Shown here: piece after piece, positions 16,409 through 25,920 of the stretch | How positions within the stretch are numbered: position 1 is the first letter of the stretch | How the letters are laid out: the number at the start of each line of letters is the position of its first letter | Origin: an uncultured Clostridia bacterium | GTDB taxonomy: Bacteria > Bacillota > Clostridia > TANB77 > CAG-508 | Length of the DNA: 45,199 bases | Assembly: GCA_904387305.1 (NCBI GenBank) | Contig: CAJFLB010000010.1 | Coordinates: 1 to 45,199 of the forward strand | Reading direction: 5' to 3' | The notes under the pieces: model-generated | Seen by the model: only the letters and a program-made list of their open reading frames with translations | Database searches by the model: none | What the model was told of the DNA's origin: nothing | Made by a program: the position numbers and the translations under genes

Positions 16409-16936
16409 TTATACTAATTGTAATATAGCAACTTCTGCTCCGTCTCCTCTTCTAGGACCTACTCTTAAAATTCTAGTATATCCTCCTACATTTTTTCCTG
16501 CATATTTTGGAGCAATTTCATTAAATAGTTTTGCTGGTAAATCTACATTTTTACCTTCACTATCTGTTACTTTATTTATTTTTCTCATCATTTTTCTTCT
16601 AGCATTTAATCTTGATGGCATATCTTTTTGTCTTTTTTCAGTTGTTTCTTCTTTAACAACTTTTAAATATTCTTTACCATTTTTGCTTTTTACTAATTCT
16701 GTTACTTTATTACCTTTTGAATCTAATTTAGCTTTTACTACTTTAACATCAACTTCTTCAAAGTTATCTTTTTCTTTGATTGCTAGTGCAATAAGACTAT
16801 CAGCAATTGCTTTTACTTCTTTTGCTCTTGGTAAAGTTGTTTCAACTTTTCCATACATGATTAAATCTGTTGTTAAAGTTTTTAACATTGCCATTCTGAT
16901 ATCTGTTGTTCTACCTAATTTTCTATTTGTAGCCAA
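16409..16936 (-). CDS. rplQ: Large ribosomal subunit protein bL17 with long insert
   Basis: A 175-aa 50S protein. The N-terminus [20 protein letters not shown] and the C-terminal [19 protein letters not shown] are typical. About 55 extra residues, rich in Lys and Glu, lie between them compared with the roughly 120-aa Bacillus form; long L17 forms are known in Clostridia. I choose TTG at 16936 as the start, since AGGAAGG lies 8 nt before it and abuts the upstream GTG at 16945. It is the last gene of the alpha operon. Confidence 0.95.
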   Translation of the reverse strand: MATNRKLGRTTDIRMAMLKTLTTDLIMYGKVETTLPRAKEVKAIADSLIALAIKEKDNFEEVDVKVVKAKLDSKGNKVTELVKSKNGKEYLKVVKEETTEKRQKDMPSRLNARRKMMRKINKVTDSEGKNVDLPAKLFNEIAPKYAGKNVGGYTRILRVGPRRGDGAEVAILQLV

Positions 16937-16959
16937 TTTTTTCACCTTCCTCTAACTAA

Positions 16960-17040
16960 TGTTAGGGGACACATCTTTCTTCAAGGTGTTCCTATTAGGA
17001 CAATATATGTCCCCTCCCTGTATGAATATGTGTTAACCCT
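16960..17040 (-). repeat. Family A intergenic hairpin (rpoA-rplQ)
   Basis: Begins GTTAGGGGACACATCTT and ends with the matching ATATGTCCCCT plus the conserved tail GAATATGTGTTAACCC on the plus strand. In the mRNA sense it is a GGGGACA/TGTCCCC hairpin just before the rplQ ribosome binding site. Confidence 0.8.
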
Positions 17041-17072
17041 ACTTAAATTTTTTCTTCTTTTTCTATTTATCT

Positions 17073-18020
17073 CTATTCATCTTCTTTGGCAAAATCTAAT
17101 CCTAATGAATGTAATTTTGCTGTTACTTCGTCAAAAGATTTTTTACCTAAATTTCTTACCTTCATCATGTCTGTTTCAGATTTATTTGTCAAATCTTCTA
17201 CTGTAGCAATACCTGCTCTCTTCAAACAGTTGAATGATCTTACTGATAATTCAAGCTCTTCTATTGACATTTCTAATACTTTTTCTTTCTTTGATTCTTC
17301 TTTTTCAATCATAACTTGTGTATTTTTAGCTGCTTCTGATAAATCAATAAACAATTCTAAATGTCCTGTCATTACTTTTGCAGCTAAACTTAATGCCTCA
17401 TGAGCTTTTAAACTACCATCTGTCCATACTTCTATCACTAATTTATCATAGTCTACCATTTGTCCAACTCTTGTATTTTCAACTTGATAGTTTACTTTTT
17501 TTACTGGTGTATAGATAGAATCTATTGGAAGTACAGATATATCTTGGTTTGGTTTTTTATTCTTTTCAGATGAATTATATCCTCTTCCTCTATCAGCAGT
17601 CATTTCAATCTTTAAATGTCCACCTTCTGAAACAGTGGCAATATGTAAATCTGGATTTAATATTTCTACTGTTCCATCTGTAATAATATCTCCTGCTAAT
17701 ACTTCACCTTCACCTTTATGGTCTATTCTCAATATTTTTTCTTCATTTTCTGAAAATTTTAACCTAACACTTTTTAAGTTAACTATAATTTCTGGTACAT
17801 CTTCTACAACATTTGGTACAGTTGAGAATTCATGTAATACACCATCAATTTTAGCACTTGTTATTGCACATCCTGGTAGTGATGAAAGTAGTATTCTTCT
17901 TAAAGAATTTCCGATTGTTACTCCATACCCTCTCTCTAATGGTTCACATACAAATTTTGCATAATTATTTGTATCATCTACCTCTAGACATTCAATATTT
18001 GGCTTTTCAAATTCTATCAT
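17073..18020 (-). CDS. rpoA: RNA polymerase subunit alpha
   Basis: A 315-aa subunit. The N-terminal dimerisation domain contains [20 protein letters not shown] (residues 29-48), and NPDLHIATV follows. A linker leads to the C-terminal domain [18 protein letters not shown] then [10 protein letters not shown], which contacts UP elements and activators. Length is normal (314-320). TTAGGAGG precedes the ATG. Placement between rpsD and rplQ is the standard alpha operon. Confidence 0.99.
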   Translation of the reverse strand: MIEFEKPNIECLEVDDTNNYAKFVCEPLERGYGVTIGNSLRRILLSSLPGCAITSAKIDGVLHEFSTVPNVVEDVPEIIVNLKSVRLKFSENEEKILRIDHKGEGEVLAGDIITDGTVEILNPDLHIATVSEGGHLKIEMTADRGRGYNSSEKNKKPNQDISVLPIDSIYTPVKKVNYQVENTRVGQMVDYDKLVIEVWTDGSLKAHEALSLAAKVMTGHLELFIDLSEAAKNTQVMIEKEESKKEKVLEMSIEELELSVRSFNCLKRAGIATVEDLTNKSETDMMKVRNLGKKSFDEVTAKLHSLGLDFAKEDE

Positions 18021-18130
18021 TTTTACCTCCTAATATTCGAGATTGTATCTCAAACTTTTTACAAACTTCATAGGTTTCTTTAGTAAAATCATTATAGTTT
18101 TTATTAAACCTTTATAATTAATGTTTACTA

Positions 18131-18757
18131 TTATTTTGAGTAAAGCTCTACTATTAAATGTTCTTCGATTGGAATATCAATATCTTCTCTAGACGCTAAT
18201 CTTAATACTTTACCACTCATTTTCTCATTATCTTTTTCTAACCAAGCTGGAACTGGTCTCTTAGCAGATTCTTCAATATTTGCTTTAATTGTTGAATTAT
18301 CTTTTTTAATTTCTCTTACTGTAATAACATCTCCTGGTTTTACTAAGTAAGATGGAATATCTACTTTTTGACCATTTACTTCAAATTGAGCATGATTAAC
18401 AAATTGTCTTGCTTGTGCTCTTGATGTTCCAAATCCTAATCTATATACAACATTATCTAATCTACTTTCTAAAATTTGTAATAAGTTTTCACCTGTTACA
18501 CCTTTTTTATTTGAAGCCATTTCGAAATATTTTCTAAATTGTTTTTCTCCAACTCCATAATATGCTTTTGTTTTTTGTTTTTCTCTCAATTGAGTTCCGT
18601 ATTCAGAAAGTTTTGCTCTTTTTTGTCCATGTTGTCCTGGTGCATAGTTTCTTCTTGAAATACTACATTTATCTGAATAACATCTATCACCTTTTAAGAA
18701 CAATTTTTGTCCTTCTCTACGGCATCTACGACATTGTTCGTCTTTATATCTTGCCAT
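18131..18757 (-). CDS. rpsD: Small ribosomal subunit protein uS4 (zinc form)
   Basis: A 208-aa primary 16S-binding protein. ATG at 18757 is used because AAAGGAG lies 8 nt before it. Cys 9, 12, 26 and 31 ([10 protein letters not shown] and DRCYSDKC) make the zinc-binding C+ form. [12 protein letters not shown] and the S4 domain ([21 protein letters not shown]) follow. In Firmicutes S4 can repress its own mRNA; the 110-bp gap to rpoA holds only a small dyad. It sits in the alpha operon between rpsK and rpoA. Confidence 0.99.
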   Translation of the reverse strand: MARYKDEQCRRCRREGQKLFLKGDRCYSDKCSISRRNYAPGQHGQKRAKLSEYGTQLREKQKTKAYYGVGEKQFRKYFEMASNKKGVTGENLLQILESRLDNVVYRLGFGTSRAQARQFVNHAQFEVNGQKVDIPSYLVKPGDVITVREIKKDNSTIKANIEESAKRPVPAWLEKDNEKMSGKVLRLASREDIDIPIEEHLIVELYSK

Positions 18758-18781
18758 TTTATTTCTCCTTTCTCTTATTAA

Positions 18782-18814
18782 TGACAGGGGACACACCTTA
18801 CTTATGTTGTCTCC
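18782..18814 (-). repeat. Decayed family A element (rpsK-rpsD)
   Basis: Keeps TGACAGGGGACACACCTTA at the left and TTGTCTCC at the right, with the rest of the family A loop deleted. This is the shortest copy seen. Confidence 0.6.
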
Positions 18815-18830
18815 TTTTTATTTCTTTGAA

Positions 18831-19229
18831 TTATACTCTTCTTCTTTTTGGTGGTCTACAACCATTGTGTGGTATTGGTGTTACATCTTTGATGCTACTT
18901 AATTCTAAACCTGCTGTTTGTAAAGCTCTTATTGCTGCTTCTCTACCAGCACCTGGTCCTTTAACAAATACTTCAACTGTTTTTAATCCATGTTCCATAG
19001 CTGCTTTTGCTGCTGTTTCAGCAACTTGTCCAGCCGCATATGGTGTGCTTTTTCTAGAGCCTTTAAATCCTAATTCTCCAGCACTTCCCCATGAAATTGC
19101 ATTTCCTTGTACGTCTGTAATTGTTACGATTGTATTGTTAAAACTAGAATGAATGTGTGCTTGACCTTTTTCTATATTTTTTCTATTTCTTCTGGCAACT
19201 GGTTTTCTAGTTGTTTTATTATTAGCCAT
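18831..19229 (-). CDS. rpsK: Small ribosomal subunit protein uS11
   Basis: A 132-aa 30S platform protein. The family core is [15 protein letters not shown], then [16 protein letters not shown], and the tail [16 protein letters not shown] ends exactly as expected. GGAGGGA precedes the ATG. It lies between rpsM and rpsD in the usual order, although 270 bp separate it from rpsM because of a family B palindrome. Confidence 0.99.
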   Translation of the reverse strand: MANNKTTRKPVARRNRKNIEKGQAHIHSSFNNTIVTITDVQGNAISWGSAGELGFKGSRKSTPYAAGQVAETAAKAAMEHGLKTVEVFVKGPGAGREAAIRALQTAGLELSSIKDVTPIPHNGCRPPKRRRV

Positions 19230-19368
19230 TGTTATAAATTCCCTCCTTTATTTAAGTGAAATTATCTCTATTTCTATATAGAATTTAATCTATATTCATT
19301 TTTAATTTTTCAATCTTGCAATTCTTATAAAATTCATTATGTGCAGATTGATGCTTTTTTTGTGTAAA

Positions 19369-19487
19369 ATTGATGAAAAGTATTAAGATGTGCATTTTTG
19401 TTATTTATTGCAAGCCGAAGGTGTACGTTTGTACATCGAGGTTTGGAATAAATAGCGAAAATGTGCAGATTGATGCTTTTCATCGAT
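19369..19487. repeat. Family B palindrome (rpsM-rpsK)
   Basis: Outer arms ATTGATGAAAAG...TGTGCATTTT...TATTTATT (19369-19409) and their inverse (19445-19486) pair with few mismatches. The inner part CAAGCC-GTGTAC-GTTT-GTACA-GGTTTG forms the tip. A partial duplicate of the right end (GTGCAGATTGATGCTTTT) occurs again at 19341-19358. The whole rpsM-rpsK gap is this element. Confidence 0.75.
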
Positions 19488-19503
19488 TTTAATCGATTTT
19501 TAA

Positions 19504-19872
19504 TTATTTCTTACTCTTACTAACTAACTTTCTAGGACCTTTTCTTGTTCTAGCATTTGTTTTTGTTCTTTGTCCTCTTACTGGAAGACCTCTTCTATGT
19601 CTTAATCCTCTGTAGCATCCAATTTCTGTTAATCTCTTGATGTTTAATGCTACTTCTCTTCTTAGATCACCTTCAACTTTGTATGATTCGTCAATAACTT
19701 TTCTGATGCTATTAACTTCATCATCAGTTAAATCTTTTACTCTAGTATCTGGATTAATTCCAGCTTTTTCTAAGATTTTTCTAGAACTTGATACACCTAT
19801 TCCATAGATATATGTAAGTCCTATTTCTACTCTTTTTTCTTTAGGTAAATCTACTCCTGCTATACGAGCCAT
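19504..19872 (-). CDS. rpsM: Small ribosomal subunit protein uS13
   Basis: A 122-aa 30S head protein with [20 protein letters not shown] at the start, the helix-hairpin-helix [32 protein letters not shown] and the basic tail [11 protein letters not shown]. The start is the ATG at 19872, as in relatives; the frame extends 6 codons further with no use. GGAGGTG lies about 10 nt before it. First gene of the alpha block after rpmJ. Confidence 0.99.
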   Translation of the reverse strand: MARIAGVDLPKEKRVEIGLTYIYGIGVSSSRKILEKAGINPDTRVKDLTDDEVNSIRKVIDESYKVEGDLRREVALNIKRLTEIGCYRGLRHRRGLPVRGQRTKTNARTRKGPRKLVSKSKK

Positions 19873-19989
19873 ATGTTTTTGCACCTCCAAAATATTTTTG
19901 TTTTTCTTATTATTCTTATCTTTATAGTTTTGTCTTAATCCTATTTAAAGGTGAAATGCTACTAGTGTTTACCCTAGTCTTTAAATTTT

Positions 19990-20083
19990 CTTAAGACATA
20001 TATATAAACACAAATTTGATATGTAAATCATTTCTGATTTCACAGCCGCTATCCAATTTGTGTTATTAGCATGTTTTTAAGAC
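19990..20083 (-). promoter_or_regulatory. Long imperfect hairpin between rpmJ and rpsM
   Basis: Minus-strand segments CTTAAAAACATGCTAATAAC and GTTTATATATATGTCTTAAG pair imperfectly. They are followed inward by ACACAAATT/AATTTGTGT and an inner stem TGTGAAATCA/TGATTTACA around a 4-nt loop. The structure spans about 94 nt and starts at the rpmJ stop. It could be an alpha-operon leader (an r-protein autoregulatory site) or an unrelated palindromic insertion. Confidence 0.5.
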
Positions 20084-20196
20084 TATCCTTGTCTTTGTTT
20101 GTGTTTAGGGTTTTCGCAAATTACTCTTACTTTCCCTTTTCTTCTTATTATTTTACATTTATCGCAGATTTGCTTTACTGATGGTCTAACTTTCAT
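20083..20196 (-). CDS. rpmJ: Large ribosomal subunit protein bL36
   Basis: A 37-aa protein, [20 protein letters not shown] onward, ending KHKQRQG. The zinc ligands Cys11, Cys14, Cys27 and His32 of the C+ form are present. GGAGGTG lies 6 nt before the ATG. It lies between infA and rpsM as in nearly all Firmicutes. Confidence 0.98.
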   Translation of the reverse strand: MKVRPSVKQICDKCKIIRRKGKVRVICENPKHKQRQG

Positions 20197-20251
20197 TTTT
20201 TTGCACCTCCTAAAATAACTTATATATATTTTTGGGTTAATTTTATCTATT

Positions 20252-20470
20252 TTATTTTGCTCTCCAAGTGATTCTACCTCTATTTAAATCATAAGGTGAA
20301 AGTTCTACTTTTACCTTATCTCCTGGTAAAATTTTAATATAATTCATCCTTAACTTACCAGATATATGGGCTAAAATCTGATGTCCATTTTCTAATTCTA
20401 CTTTAAATGTTGTATTTGGTAGTGCTTCAACCACTACTCCTTCAACTTCTATAACATCTTCTTTTGACAA
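20252..20470 (-). CDS. infA: Translation initiation factor IF-1
   Basis: A 72-aa OB-fold protein that binds the ribosomal A site during initiation. [20 protein letters not shown] and [17 protein letters not shown] are characteristic, and RGRITWRAK ends it. The start is TTG at 20470: it gives exactly the family length of 72 aa and AGGAGG lies about 8 nt upstream, whereas the open frame extends 12 codons through the ribosome binding site. It follows map. Confidence 0.97.
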   Translation of the reverse strand: MSKEDVIEVEGVVVEALPNTTFKVELENGHQILAHISGKLRMNYIKILPGDKVKVELSPYDLNRGRITWRAK

Positions 20471-20549
20471 ATTCTTTCCCCTCCTTAAAGAGCTATTTAT
20501 GCACAAAATTATCCATTGTGCATAATAACTATTGTATTATACACCATAA

Positions 20550-21320
20550 TTAAAGTATTGTCAATATTTCTGGCTCTTTTTCTGTAATTAAAATTGTATT
20601 TTCATAATGGGCTGCTAAGCTTCCATCTTCTGTAATAATTGTCCACCCATCATCTAACTCTAGAATGTTTGGTTTTCCTTGAATTACCATAGGTTCTATG
20701 GCTAGTGTCATACCTGGTTCTAGTCTAATCCCTCTACCTGCTTTTCCATAATTTGGTATACCTGGATCTTCATGCATTTCACGTCCAATTCCATGACCTT
20801 GAAATTCTCTTACTACAGAATATCCTTGCGAATGAACATATTCTCCAATTGCATGACAAACATCTCCAATTCGATTACCTGGTTTTGCATATTTAATTCC
20901 TTCGAAAAAGGCCTGTTTGGTAACTTCTACTAATCTTCTTGCTTCTTTAGAAACATTTCCTATCATAAACGTTCTGGCAGCATCTCCATTAAATCCATTT
21001 TTCAATGCCACTGTGTCTACACTTACAATATCGCCTTCTTTTATCACTTTATGTTTTGAAGGAATTCCATGAATGACTTCATCATTGATAGATACGCAAA
21101 GTGTTGCTGGGTATTTAGGTACACCTCTTATTCCTATATCATATCCTTTTTCAGCTGGAATGGCACCTAAACTTCTCATTGTTTTTTCTGCTATTTGATC
21201 TAGTTCCCATGTAGTCATTCCAGGTTTTATTTTTTCTTCTAATTCCTTATATGTTAAAGCAACCACTTTGCAAGCTTCTCTCATTAATTCTATTTCTCTT
21301 TTTGATTTTATTGTTACCAT
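20550..21320 (-). CDS. map: Methionine aminopeptidase, type I
   Basis: A 256-aa metalloprotease removing the initiator Met. The metal ligands are visible: Asp in VSVDTVALKNGFNGDAARTF (two Asp), His in QGHGIGREMHEDPGIPNYG, Glu in LAIEPMV and Glu in ITEDGSLAAHYENT. GELD-type substrate loops are normal. AAGGAG precedes the ATG. It lies between adk and infA, the standard order, and may share the adk promoter. Confidence 0.98.
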   Translation of the reverse strand: MVTIKSKREIELMREACKVVALTYKELEEKIKPGMTTWELDQIAEKTMRSLGAIPAEKGYDIGIRGVPKYPATLCVSINDEVIHGIPSKHKVIKEGDIVSVDTVALKNGFNGDAARTFMIGNVSKEARRLVEVTKQAFFEGIKYAKPGNRIGDVCHAIGEYVHSQGYSVVREFQGHGIGREMHEDPGIPNYGKAGRGIRLEPGMTLAIEPMVIQGKPNILELDDGWTIITEDGSLAAHYENTILITEKEPEILTIL

Positions 21321-21357
21321 TACCGCTCCTTCTTTCTATATAGGATATAAGCAAACA

Positions 21358-21388
21358 CAAAAGTTGATAATATGCTTATCAACTTTTG
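21358..21388. repeat. Hairpin between adk and map
   Basis: Perfect 13-bp stem CAAAAGTTGATAA / TTATCAACTTTTG with a 5-nt loop. No U tract follows on the minus strand, so it is probably not an efficient terminator; adk and map may stay co-transcribed. Confidence 0.5.
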
Positions 21389-21433
21389 ATTTTATCCTAT
21401 CGTATTTTTAATATATATCAAACTTATATCATA

Positions 21434-22099
21434 CTATTGATTGATTAATTTGATAATATCTTCTGCTACATCTTTTCCCATTCTATTAATAGCCAAACTT
21501 ACAGTTTCTGTTTTTAATACACCTTTCTTACTATAATACTCTACTAATGGGCTTGTTTTTTCTTCATAAATTTCTAATCTTCTATTAATTGCTTCTGGAT
21601 CAGAATCATCTTCTCTTTGTTTTAATGGTGATCCACATTTATCACAAATACCTTCTACTTTTGGTGGATTTAATTTTGTATTGTATGTTGTTTTACATTC
21701 TTGATTTGTACATACTCTTCTTGTTAACATTCTATCAATTAATTCTTCTCTTGGTGTTACTAAGTTTACAACTAAATCTACTTTATTTCCTTTTTTACTT
21801 AATATCTCATCCAATTTCTCTGCTTGTTCAATTGTTCTTGGAAATCCATCTAGTATTGCTCCATTTTTTGCATCTTCCCATGTTAATCTATCTTCTACCA
21901 TTGGTACAGTTACTTCATCTGGTACTAACTCTCCCTTAGAAATATATTTATCAGCTTCTATACCTAATGGTGTTTTTTCACTAATATTTTTTCTAAAGAT
22001 ATCTCCTGTTGAAATTTGTGGTAATCCTGTTTCTTTACTAATTAAGCCAGCAACTGTTCCTTTTCCAGTTCCTTGTGCTCCTAACATTATTAAAATCAT
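21434..22099 (-). CDS. adk: Adenylate kinase (zinc LID form)
   Basis: A 221-aa enzyme interconverting ATP, AMP and ADP. It has the P-loop GAQGTGKGTVAG (residues 7-18), the AMP site LPQISTGDIFR, LDGFPRT, and the LID carrying a four-Cys zinc site (CTNQEC and CDKCG). The P-loop reads LGAQGTGKGT rather than the common LGPPGAGKGT, a conservative variant. ATG at 22099 is preferred over TTG at 22105, from the GGAG spacing. It has its own promoter at 22137-22165, beyond the secY terminator. Confidence 0.98.
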   Translation of the reverse strand: MILIMLGAQGTGKGTVAGLISKETGLPQISTGDIFRKNISEKTPLGIEADKYISKGELVPDEVTVPMVEDRLTWEDAKNGAILDGFPRTIEQAEKLDEILSKKGNKVDLVVNLVTPREELIDRMLTRRVCTNQECKTTYNTKLNPPKVEGICDKCGSPLKQREDDSDPEAINRRLEIYEEKTSPLVEYYSKKGVLKTETVSLAINRMGKDVAEDIIKLINQ

Positions 22100-22136
22100 A
22101 TTCAACGCTCTCCTTTATTTAATTTTATACTCAATT

Positions 22137-22165
22137 ATTTTACTACAAAAAAGCGAAACTTTCAA
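22137..22165 (-). promoter_or_regulatory. Promoter of adk-map-infA-rpmJ and onward
   Basis: Minus strand: -35 TTGAAA (22160-22165), 17-bp spacer, -10 TAAAAT (22137-22142), about 38 bp before the adk ATG. With the secY terminator it splits the superoperon into two transcripts. Confidence 0.7.
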
Positions 22166-22218
22166 GGATTTTTTAACAGTATTTCATAGTTTTTTAGAAC
22201 AAATCGGAAAGCCATATA

Positions 22219-22260
22219 AAAAAATAATCGTTCAATCTGATGTTTGGACGATTATTTTTT
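22219..22260 (-). terminator. Terminator after secY
   Basis: A 17-bp stem (22219-22235 with 22244-22260, one G-T pair) with an 8-nt loop and a U-rich end, 6 bp after the secY stop. The arm sequence TAATCGT is AT-rich, but the length makes it strong. Confidence 0.85.
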
Positions 22261-22265
22261 AATTT

Positions 22266-23588
22266 CTATTTTTCTAAGAATCCTTTATAGTGTCTCATTG
22301 CTAATAAAGATTCTAGTTGTTGAACTGTTTCTAGAGCAACACCTACAACAATTAAGATTGATGTACCTCCAAATGCAATATTTAGGTTTGTAAATCTTAG
22401 TAACATAGGTATAATTGCTATAACTGCTAAGAATAATCCTCCAAATAATGTTAATTTAGAGATAACAGATGATAAATATTCTGTTGTTGGTTTTCCTGCT
22501 CTGATTCCAGGAATAAATCCACCATTTTTCTTAATATTGTTTGATACTTCTGCTGGATTAAATGTAGCATAAGTATAAAAATAAGTAAATCCTAGAATCA
22601 ATAATAAATATACTAGCGCATTTGCTATTGAATATCCAATTCCTACATTTGATGTTGATGTAGCAATTGAGAAATTATATAGTCCTGCTAAAAATCCAGA
22701 TTGACTTGCAATATCTGGTACAAATATTTGAATAATCATTGCTGGAAATGTCATAAATGATGAAGCAAAGATTACTGGCATAACCCCTGCCATAGCAAGT
22801 TTTAATGGGATGTGTGTATTTTGTGCTCCTACCATTTTTCTTCCAACAACTCTTTTTGAATATTGTACTGGTATTCTTCTTTCTGCTTGTTGTACAAATA
22901 CAACTCCAGCAACTAAAATAATTGCTCCTATCACAATACCAATTGCCAATAATAATCCTGTTGTACTAAATGCTCCATTTGATACGATAAGATTCCAAAG
23001 AGTTACTACTCCACTTGGTAATCCTGAAATAATACCAATAAAGATTAATAGTGAAATTCCATTTCCAACACCTTTATTTGTAATTTGGTCTCCAAGCCAC
23101 ATTAATATAGATGTACCTGCTACTAACCCTACTACAACTAAAGCTCCTGTTAAGAATGAATTGTCAACAAATATTCCACTTGATTGATATGCGAAATATA
23201 TACCAATTGATTCTACTAAAGCAAGTATAATCGTTAAAATTTTTGTATATCGATTAATTTTCTGTCTTCCTTCTTCTCCACCTTCTTTAGTTAGTCTTTC
23301 TAATGAAGGTATTATCATTGCCAACAATTGGATAACAATTGACGCAGTGATATATGGACTGATTGACATTGCAAAAACAGAAAATCTAGAAAAAGCTCCT
23401 CCGGAAATCATATCAATTAATCCTGCAATTCCTTGCGTATTACCCATAGCATCATTTAATGCGATACTATCTACTCCAGGTACAGTTATATAACACCCTA
23501 ATCTAAATACAACGATTAGTAATAATGTATATAATAGTCTTTTTCTTACATCAGGTGTCTTTAATGCGTTTTTTAACGTTTTAAACAA
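22266..23588 (-). CDS. secY: Protein translocase subunit SecY
   Basis: A 440-aa ten-helix core of the Sec channel. LIDMISGGAFSRFSVFAMSISPYI (plug and helix 2), ERRIPVQYSKRVVGR (cytoplasmic loop contacting SecA and ribosome) and the NNIKKNGGFIPGIRAGKPT loop are all typical. The start is TTG at 23588, directly adjoining the rplO stop; GAGGTGG within the rplO end is its ribosome binding site, so it is translationally coupled. It is the last gene before the terminator that ends the S10-spc transcript. Confidence 0.99.
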   Translation of the reverse strand: MFKTLKNALKTPDVRKRLLYTLLLIVVFRLGCYITVPGVDSIALNDAMGNTQGIAGLIDMISGGAFSRFSVFAMSISPYITASIVIQLLAMIIPSLERLTKEGGEEGRQKINRYTKILTIILALVESIGIYFAYQSSGIFVDNSFLTGALVVVGLVAGTSILMWLGDQITNKGVGNGISLLIFIGIISGLPSGVVTLWNLIVSNGAFSTTGLLLAIGIVIGAIILVAGVVFVQQAERRIPVQYSKRVVGRKMVGAQNTHIPLKLAMAGVMPVIFASSFMTFPAMIIQIFVPDIASQSGFLAGLYNFSIATSTSNVGIGYSIANALVYLLLILGFTYFYTYATFNPAEVSNNIKKNGGFIPGIRAGKPTTEYLSSVISKLTLFGGLFLAVIAIIPMLLRFTNLNIAFGGTSILIVVGVALETVQQLESLLAMRHYKGFLEK

Positions 23589-24023
23589 TTAAACCACCTC
23601 TGCCTTTCCGCCTAAAGCTTCAATTTCTTCTTTTGCTTTTGCTGTAAATCTTTTGGCTTTTACATTTAATTTTTTCTCTAATTTTCCTGTTGCTAATATA
23701 ACGATTCCATCATTAATTTTTCCGATAATTCCTTCTTCTAAAAGTGTTTCAGCTGTAACATCTGTTGCTTTAGATAAATTAAGCATTTTTAATGTTACTT
23801 CTGTGTAAGTTTTAGCATGGATATTGGTAAATCCTCTTTTTGGTAATCTTCTATATAATGGTGTTTGACCACCTTCAAAACCTCTTCTTACTCCTCCACC
23901 AGATCTAGCTTTTTGTCCTTTATGACCTCTACCTGATGTTTTACCATTTCCTGATGCCATACCACGACCTACTCTATTTCTTTTTACTTTACTTACAGCT
24001 GGTTTTAATTCATCTAGTTTCAT
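23589..24023 (-). CDS. rplO: Large ribosomal subunit protein uL15
   Basis: A 144-aa 50S protein with KRVGRG-like [20 protein letters not shown] at the N-terminus and [18 protein letters not shown] in the middle. ATG at 24023 follows GGAGGTG by 10 nt. It sits directly downstream of rpsE with only 75 bp between, leaving no space for rpmD (L30), which usually lies there. Confidence 0.98.
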   Translation of the reverse strand: MKLDELKPAVSKVKRNRVGRGMASGNGKTSGRGHKGQKARSGGGVRRGFEGGQTPLYRRLPKRGFTNIHAKTYTEVTLKMLNLSKATDVTAETLLEEGIIGKINDGIVILATGKLEKKLNVKAKRFTAKAKEEIEALGGKAEVV

Positions 24024-24098
24024 TGCGGTTTGCACCTCCCTTTAACTCTTATTAAAATTTTATCCTGTTTACTATTATATTTTCAGAACATACCTTAC

Positions 24099-24584
24099 CT
24101 ATATAATATCTTCTACTTTTTTACCTCTTTTTTTCGCTACTTGCTCTACTGTTTGCATTGCTTTTAATCCTTCTAATGTAGCATAAACAACGTTTCTTGG
24201 ATTGTTTGTTCCAATAACTTTTGTTCTTATATTTTTATATCCTGCAAGCTCTAATACTGGTCTAACACTACCTCCTGCGATAACTCCAGTACCAACAGCT
24301 GCTGGTTTTAACATAACTTTTGCACTACCAAATTTTCCTACATATTCATGAGGTACTGATGTTTCTACAACAGGTACTTCTATTAAGTTTTTCTTAGCTT
24401 CTTGAATAGCTTTCTTAATAGCATCTGGAACTTCTGCTGCTTTACCATTACCAACACCAACATGTCCGTTTTCGTCACCAACAACAACTACTGCACTAAA
24501 TCTAAAAGTTCTACCACCTTTAACAACTTTAGCAACTCTGTTGATAGCAACTACTTTTTCTTTTAATTCATTCTTTTCTTCCAT
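24099..24584 (-). CDS. rpsE: Small ribosomal subunit protein uS5
   Basis: A 161-aa 30S protein in the mRNA entry and accuracy centre. The double-stranded RNA-binding-like domain [20 protein letters not shown], the loop [20 protein letters not shown], and [17 protein letters not shown] are clear. ATG at 24584 is used because AGGAGG lies 12 nt upstream; the longer frame from 24623 spans the repeat. Upstream is a family A hairpin. Confidence 0.98.
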   Translation of the reverse strand: MEEKNELKEKVVAINRVAKVVKGGRTFRFSAVVVVGDENGHVGVGNGKAAEVPDAIKKAIQEAKKNLIEVPVVETSVPHEYVGKFGSAKVMLKPAAVGTGVIAGGSVRPVLELAGYKNIRTKVIGTNNPRNVVYATLEGLKAMQTVEQVAKKRGKKVEDII

Positions 24585-24610
24585 CGGTTTTGTTTCCCTC
24601 CTTTTCTTTA

Positions 24611-24705
24611 TGTCAGGGGACACATCTTTTCCTAGGGTATTCCTTTTGTGACAAGATATGTCCCCTACCCTTATGAATATGTGTTGACCCTTATTAAAAT
24701 TTTAT
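24611..24705 (-). repeat. Family A intergenic hairpin (rplR-rpsE)
   Basis: TGTCAGGGGACACATCTT on the left and AAGATATGTCCCCT on the right pair, followed by the conserved tail TGTGTTGACCCTTATTAAAA. Full-length subtype A1. Confidence 0.85.
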
Positions 24706-24727
24706 ACCTTTTACTCTTTTATTTTTA

Positions 24728-25087
24728 CTAGAATTTAAGTCCGCCTTCTCTTGCAGCTTCAGCTAATTCTTTAACAACACCATGGTATATGTATCCACCA
24801 CGATCAAAAACAACATCTACGATTTTTTTATCAGCTGCTCTTTTTGCTATTAAAGTTCCTACTTCTTTAGCTGCTTGTTTATTGGCATATTTTGTTTTTA
24901 TTTCTTTATCTAATGTTGATGCTGCCACTAATGTATTTCCAGCAACATCATCTATAATTTGTGCATAAATGTTACTATTGCTTCTATATACACATAATCT
25001 TGGTCTTTCAGCTGTTCCAGATATTTTTCTTCTTACACGCATATGTCTTCTTTGTCTTTCCATTTTTCTATCTGTCTTATTTACCAT
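24728..25087 (-). CDS. rplR: Large ribosomal subunit protein uL18
   Basis: A 119-aa 5S-rRNA-binding protein with [35 protein letters not shown] and the end [20 protein letters not shown], then GLKF. Normal length. Ribosome binding site AAAGGAG. A 270-bp gap full of family B repeats separates it from rplF upstream. Confidence 0.98.
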   Translation of the reverse strand: MVNKTDRKMERQRRHMRVRRKISGTAERPRLCVYRSNSNIYAQIIDDVAGNTLVAASTLDKEIKTKYANKQAAKEVGTLIAKRAADKKIVDVVFDRGGYIYHGVVKELAEAAREGGLKF

Positions 25088-25152
25088 TTTTATTACTCCT
25101 TTCTTAGAAATTGAGTTTTCTATATTACTTAATGTTTAAGTATATTCCTTAC

Positions 25153-25360
25153 AATTTTGATTCAAAGTGATAAGATGTGCATTTTTGTTTCCTTCACTTT
25201 GCTAATTTAAATCAAAAGTAGTAAGATGTTTCTCAAATTTTGATTCGAAGTGATAAGATGTGCATTTTTGTGAATTCATAAAGGTGATGGCATACTTGTG
25301 TATGTCGAAGTTTTATGAATGAGACAAAAATGTGCAGATTATTGCTTCCAATCAAAATTT
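25153..25360. repeat. Family B palindrome cluster (rplF-rplR)
   Basis: A complete element at 25236-25360: arms ATTTTGATTCGAAGTGATAA...TGTGCATTTTTGT and their inverse, with tip GCATAC-TTGT-GTATG. It is preceded by two truncated left arms (25153-25190 with TGATAAGATGTGCATTTTTG, and 25208-25232). The right arm overlaps the rplF stop codon by 2 bp. Confidence 0.75.
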
Positions 25361-25895
25361 ATTTACCAGTTTTACCCTCTTTACGTCTAATAACCTCATC
25401 AGCATATTTGATACCTTTACCTCTATATACTTCTGGTGGTCTTTGTTTTCTAACTTCTGCTGCTGTTTGCCCAACTAATTCTTTATCAATTCCTTTAACG
25501 ATAATTGTATTTGCATTTGGAACATCAAAAGTGATTCCTTCTGGTGCTTCAAATATAACTGGGTGTGAATATCCTAATGTTAAATTCAAGTTGTTTCCTT
25601 GTTTTACAACTCTGTATCCTACACCATTGATTTGTAATTCTTTGCTATACATTTCTGTTACACCAATTATCATATTATTAATTAAAGTTCTTGTCAATCC
25701 ATGTAAACTTCTATTTTGTTTTTCGTCATTACTTCTTGTAACTTTAATTACATTTCCATCTAACTCTATAGAAATATTTTTATCAAATTCTTTTTCTAAT
25801 GTACCTTTAGGTCCTGTTACTGTAACTTTTGTTCCTTCGATTTTTACTGTAACATCTGATGGTACTGTAATTGGTTTATTTCCTATTCTTGACAT
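25359..25895 (-). CDS. rplF: Large ribosomal subunit protein uL6
   Basis: A 178-aa 50S protein: [51 protein letters not shown] and the C-terminal [19 protein letters not shown]. Ribosome binding site AAGGAGGG. Its usual upstream neighbour rpsH is separated from it by an unrelated 169-aa membrane protein gene. Confidence 0.99.
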   Translation of the reverse strand: MSRIGNKPITVPSDVTVKIEGTKVTVTGPKGTLEKEFDKNISIELDGNVIKVTRSNDEKQNRSLHGLTRTLINNMIIGVTEMYSKELQINGVGYRVVKQGNNLNLTLGYSHPVIFEAPEGITFDVPNANTIIVKGIDKELVGQTAAEVRKQRPPEVYRGKGIKYADEVIRRKEGKTGK

Positions 25896-25920
25896 TTTCG
25901 GTTTTCCCTCCTTCTAACAA

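Noticed and set aside
18562..19152. Plus-strand frame of 196 codons across rpsD-rpsK
   Set aside because: Antisense to two certain ribosomal genes; hydrophobic low-complexity translation.
25315..25917. Plus-strand frame of 200 codons opposite rplF
   Set aside because: Overlaps the rplF gene completely and starts within a family B palindrome; no ribosome binding site and no protein-like pattern.
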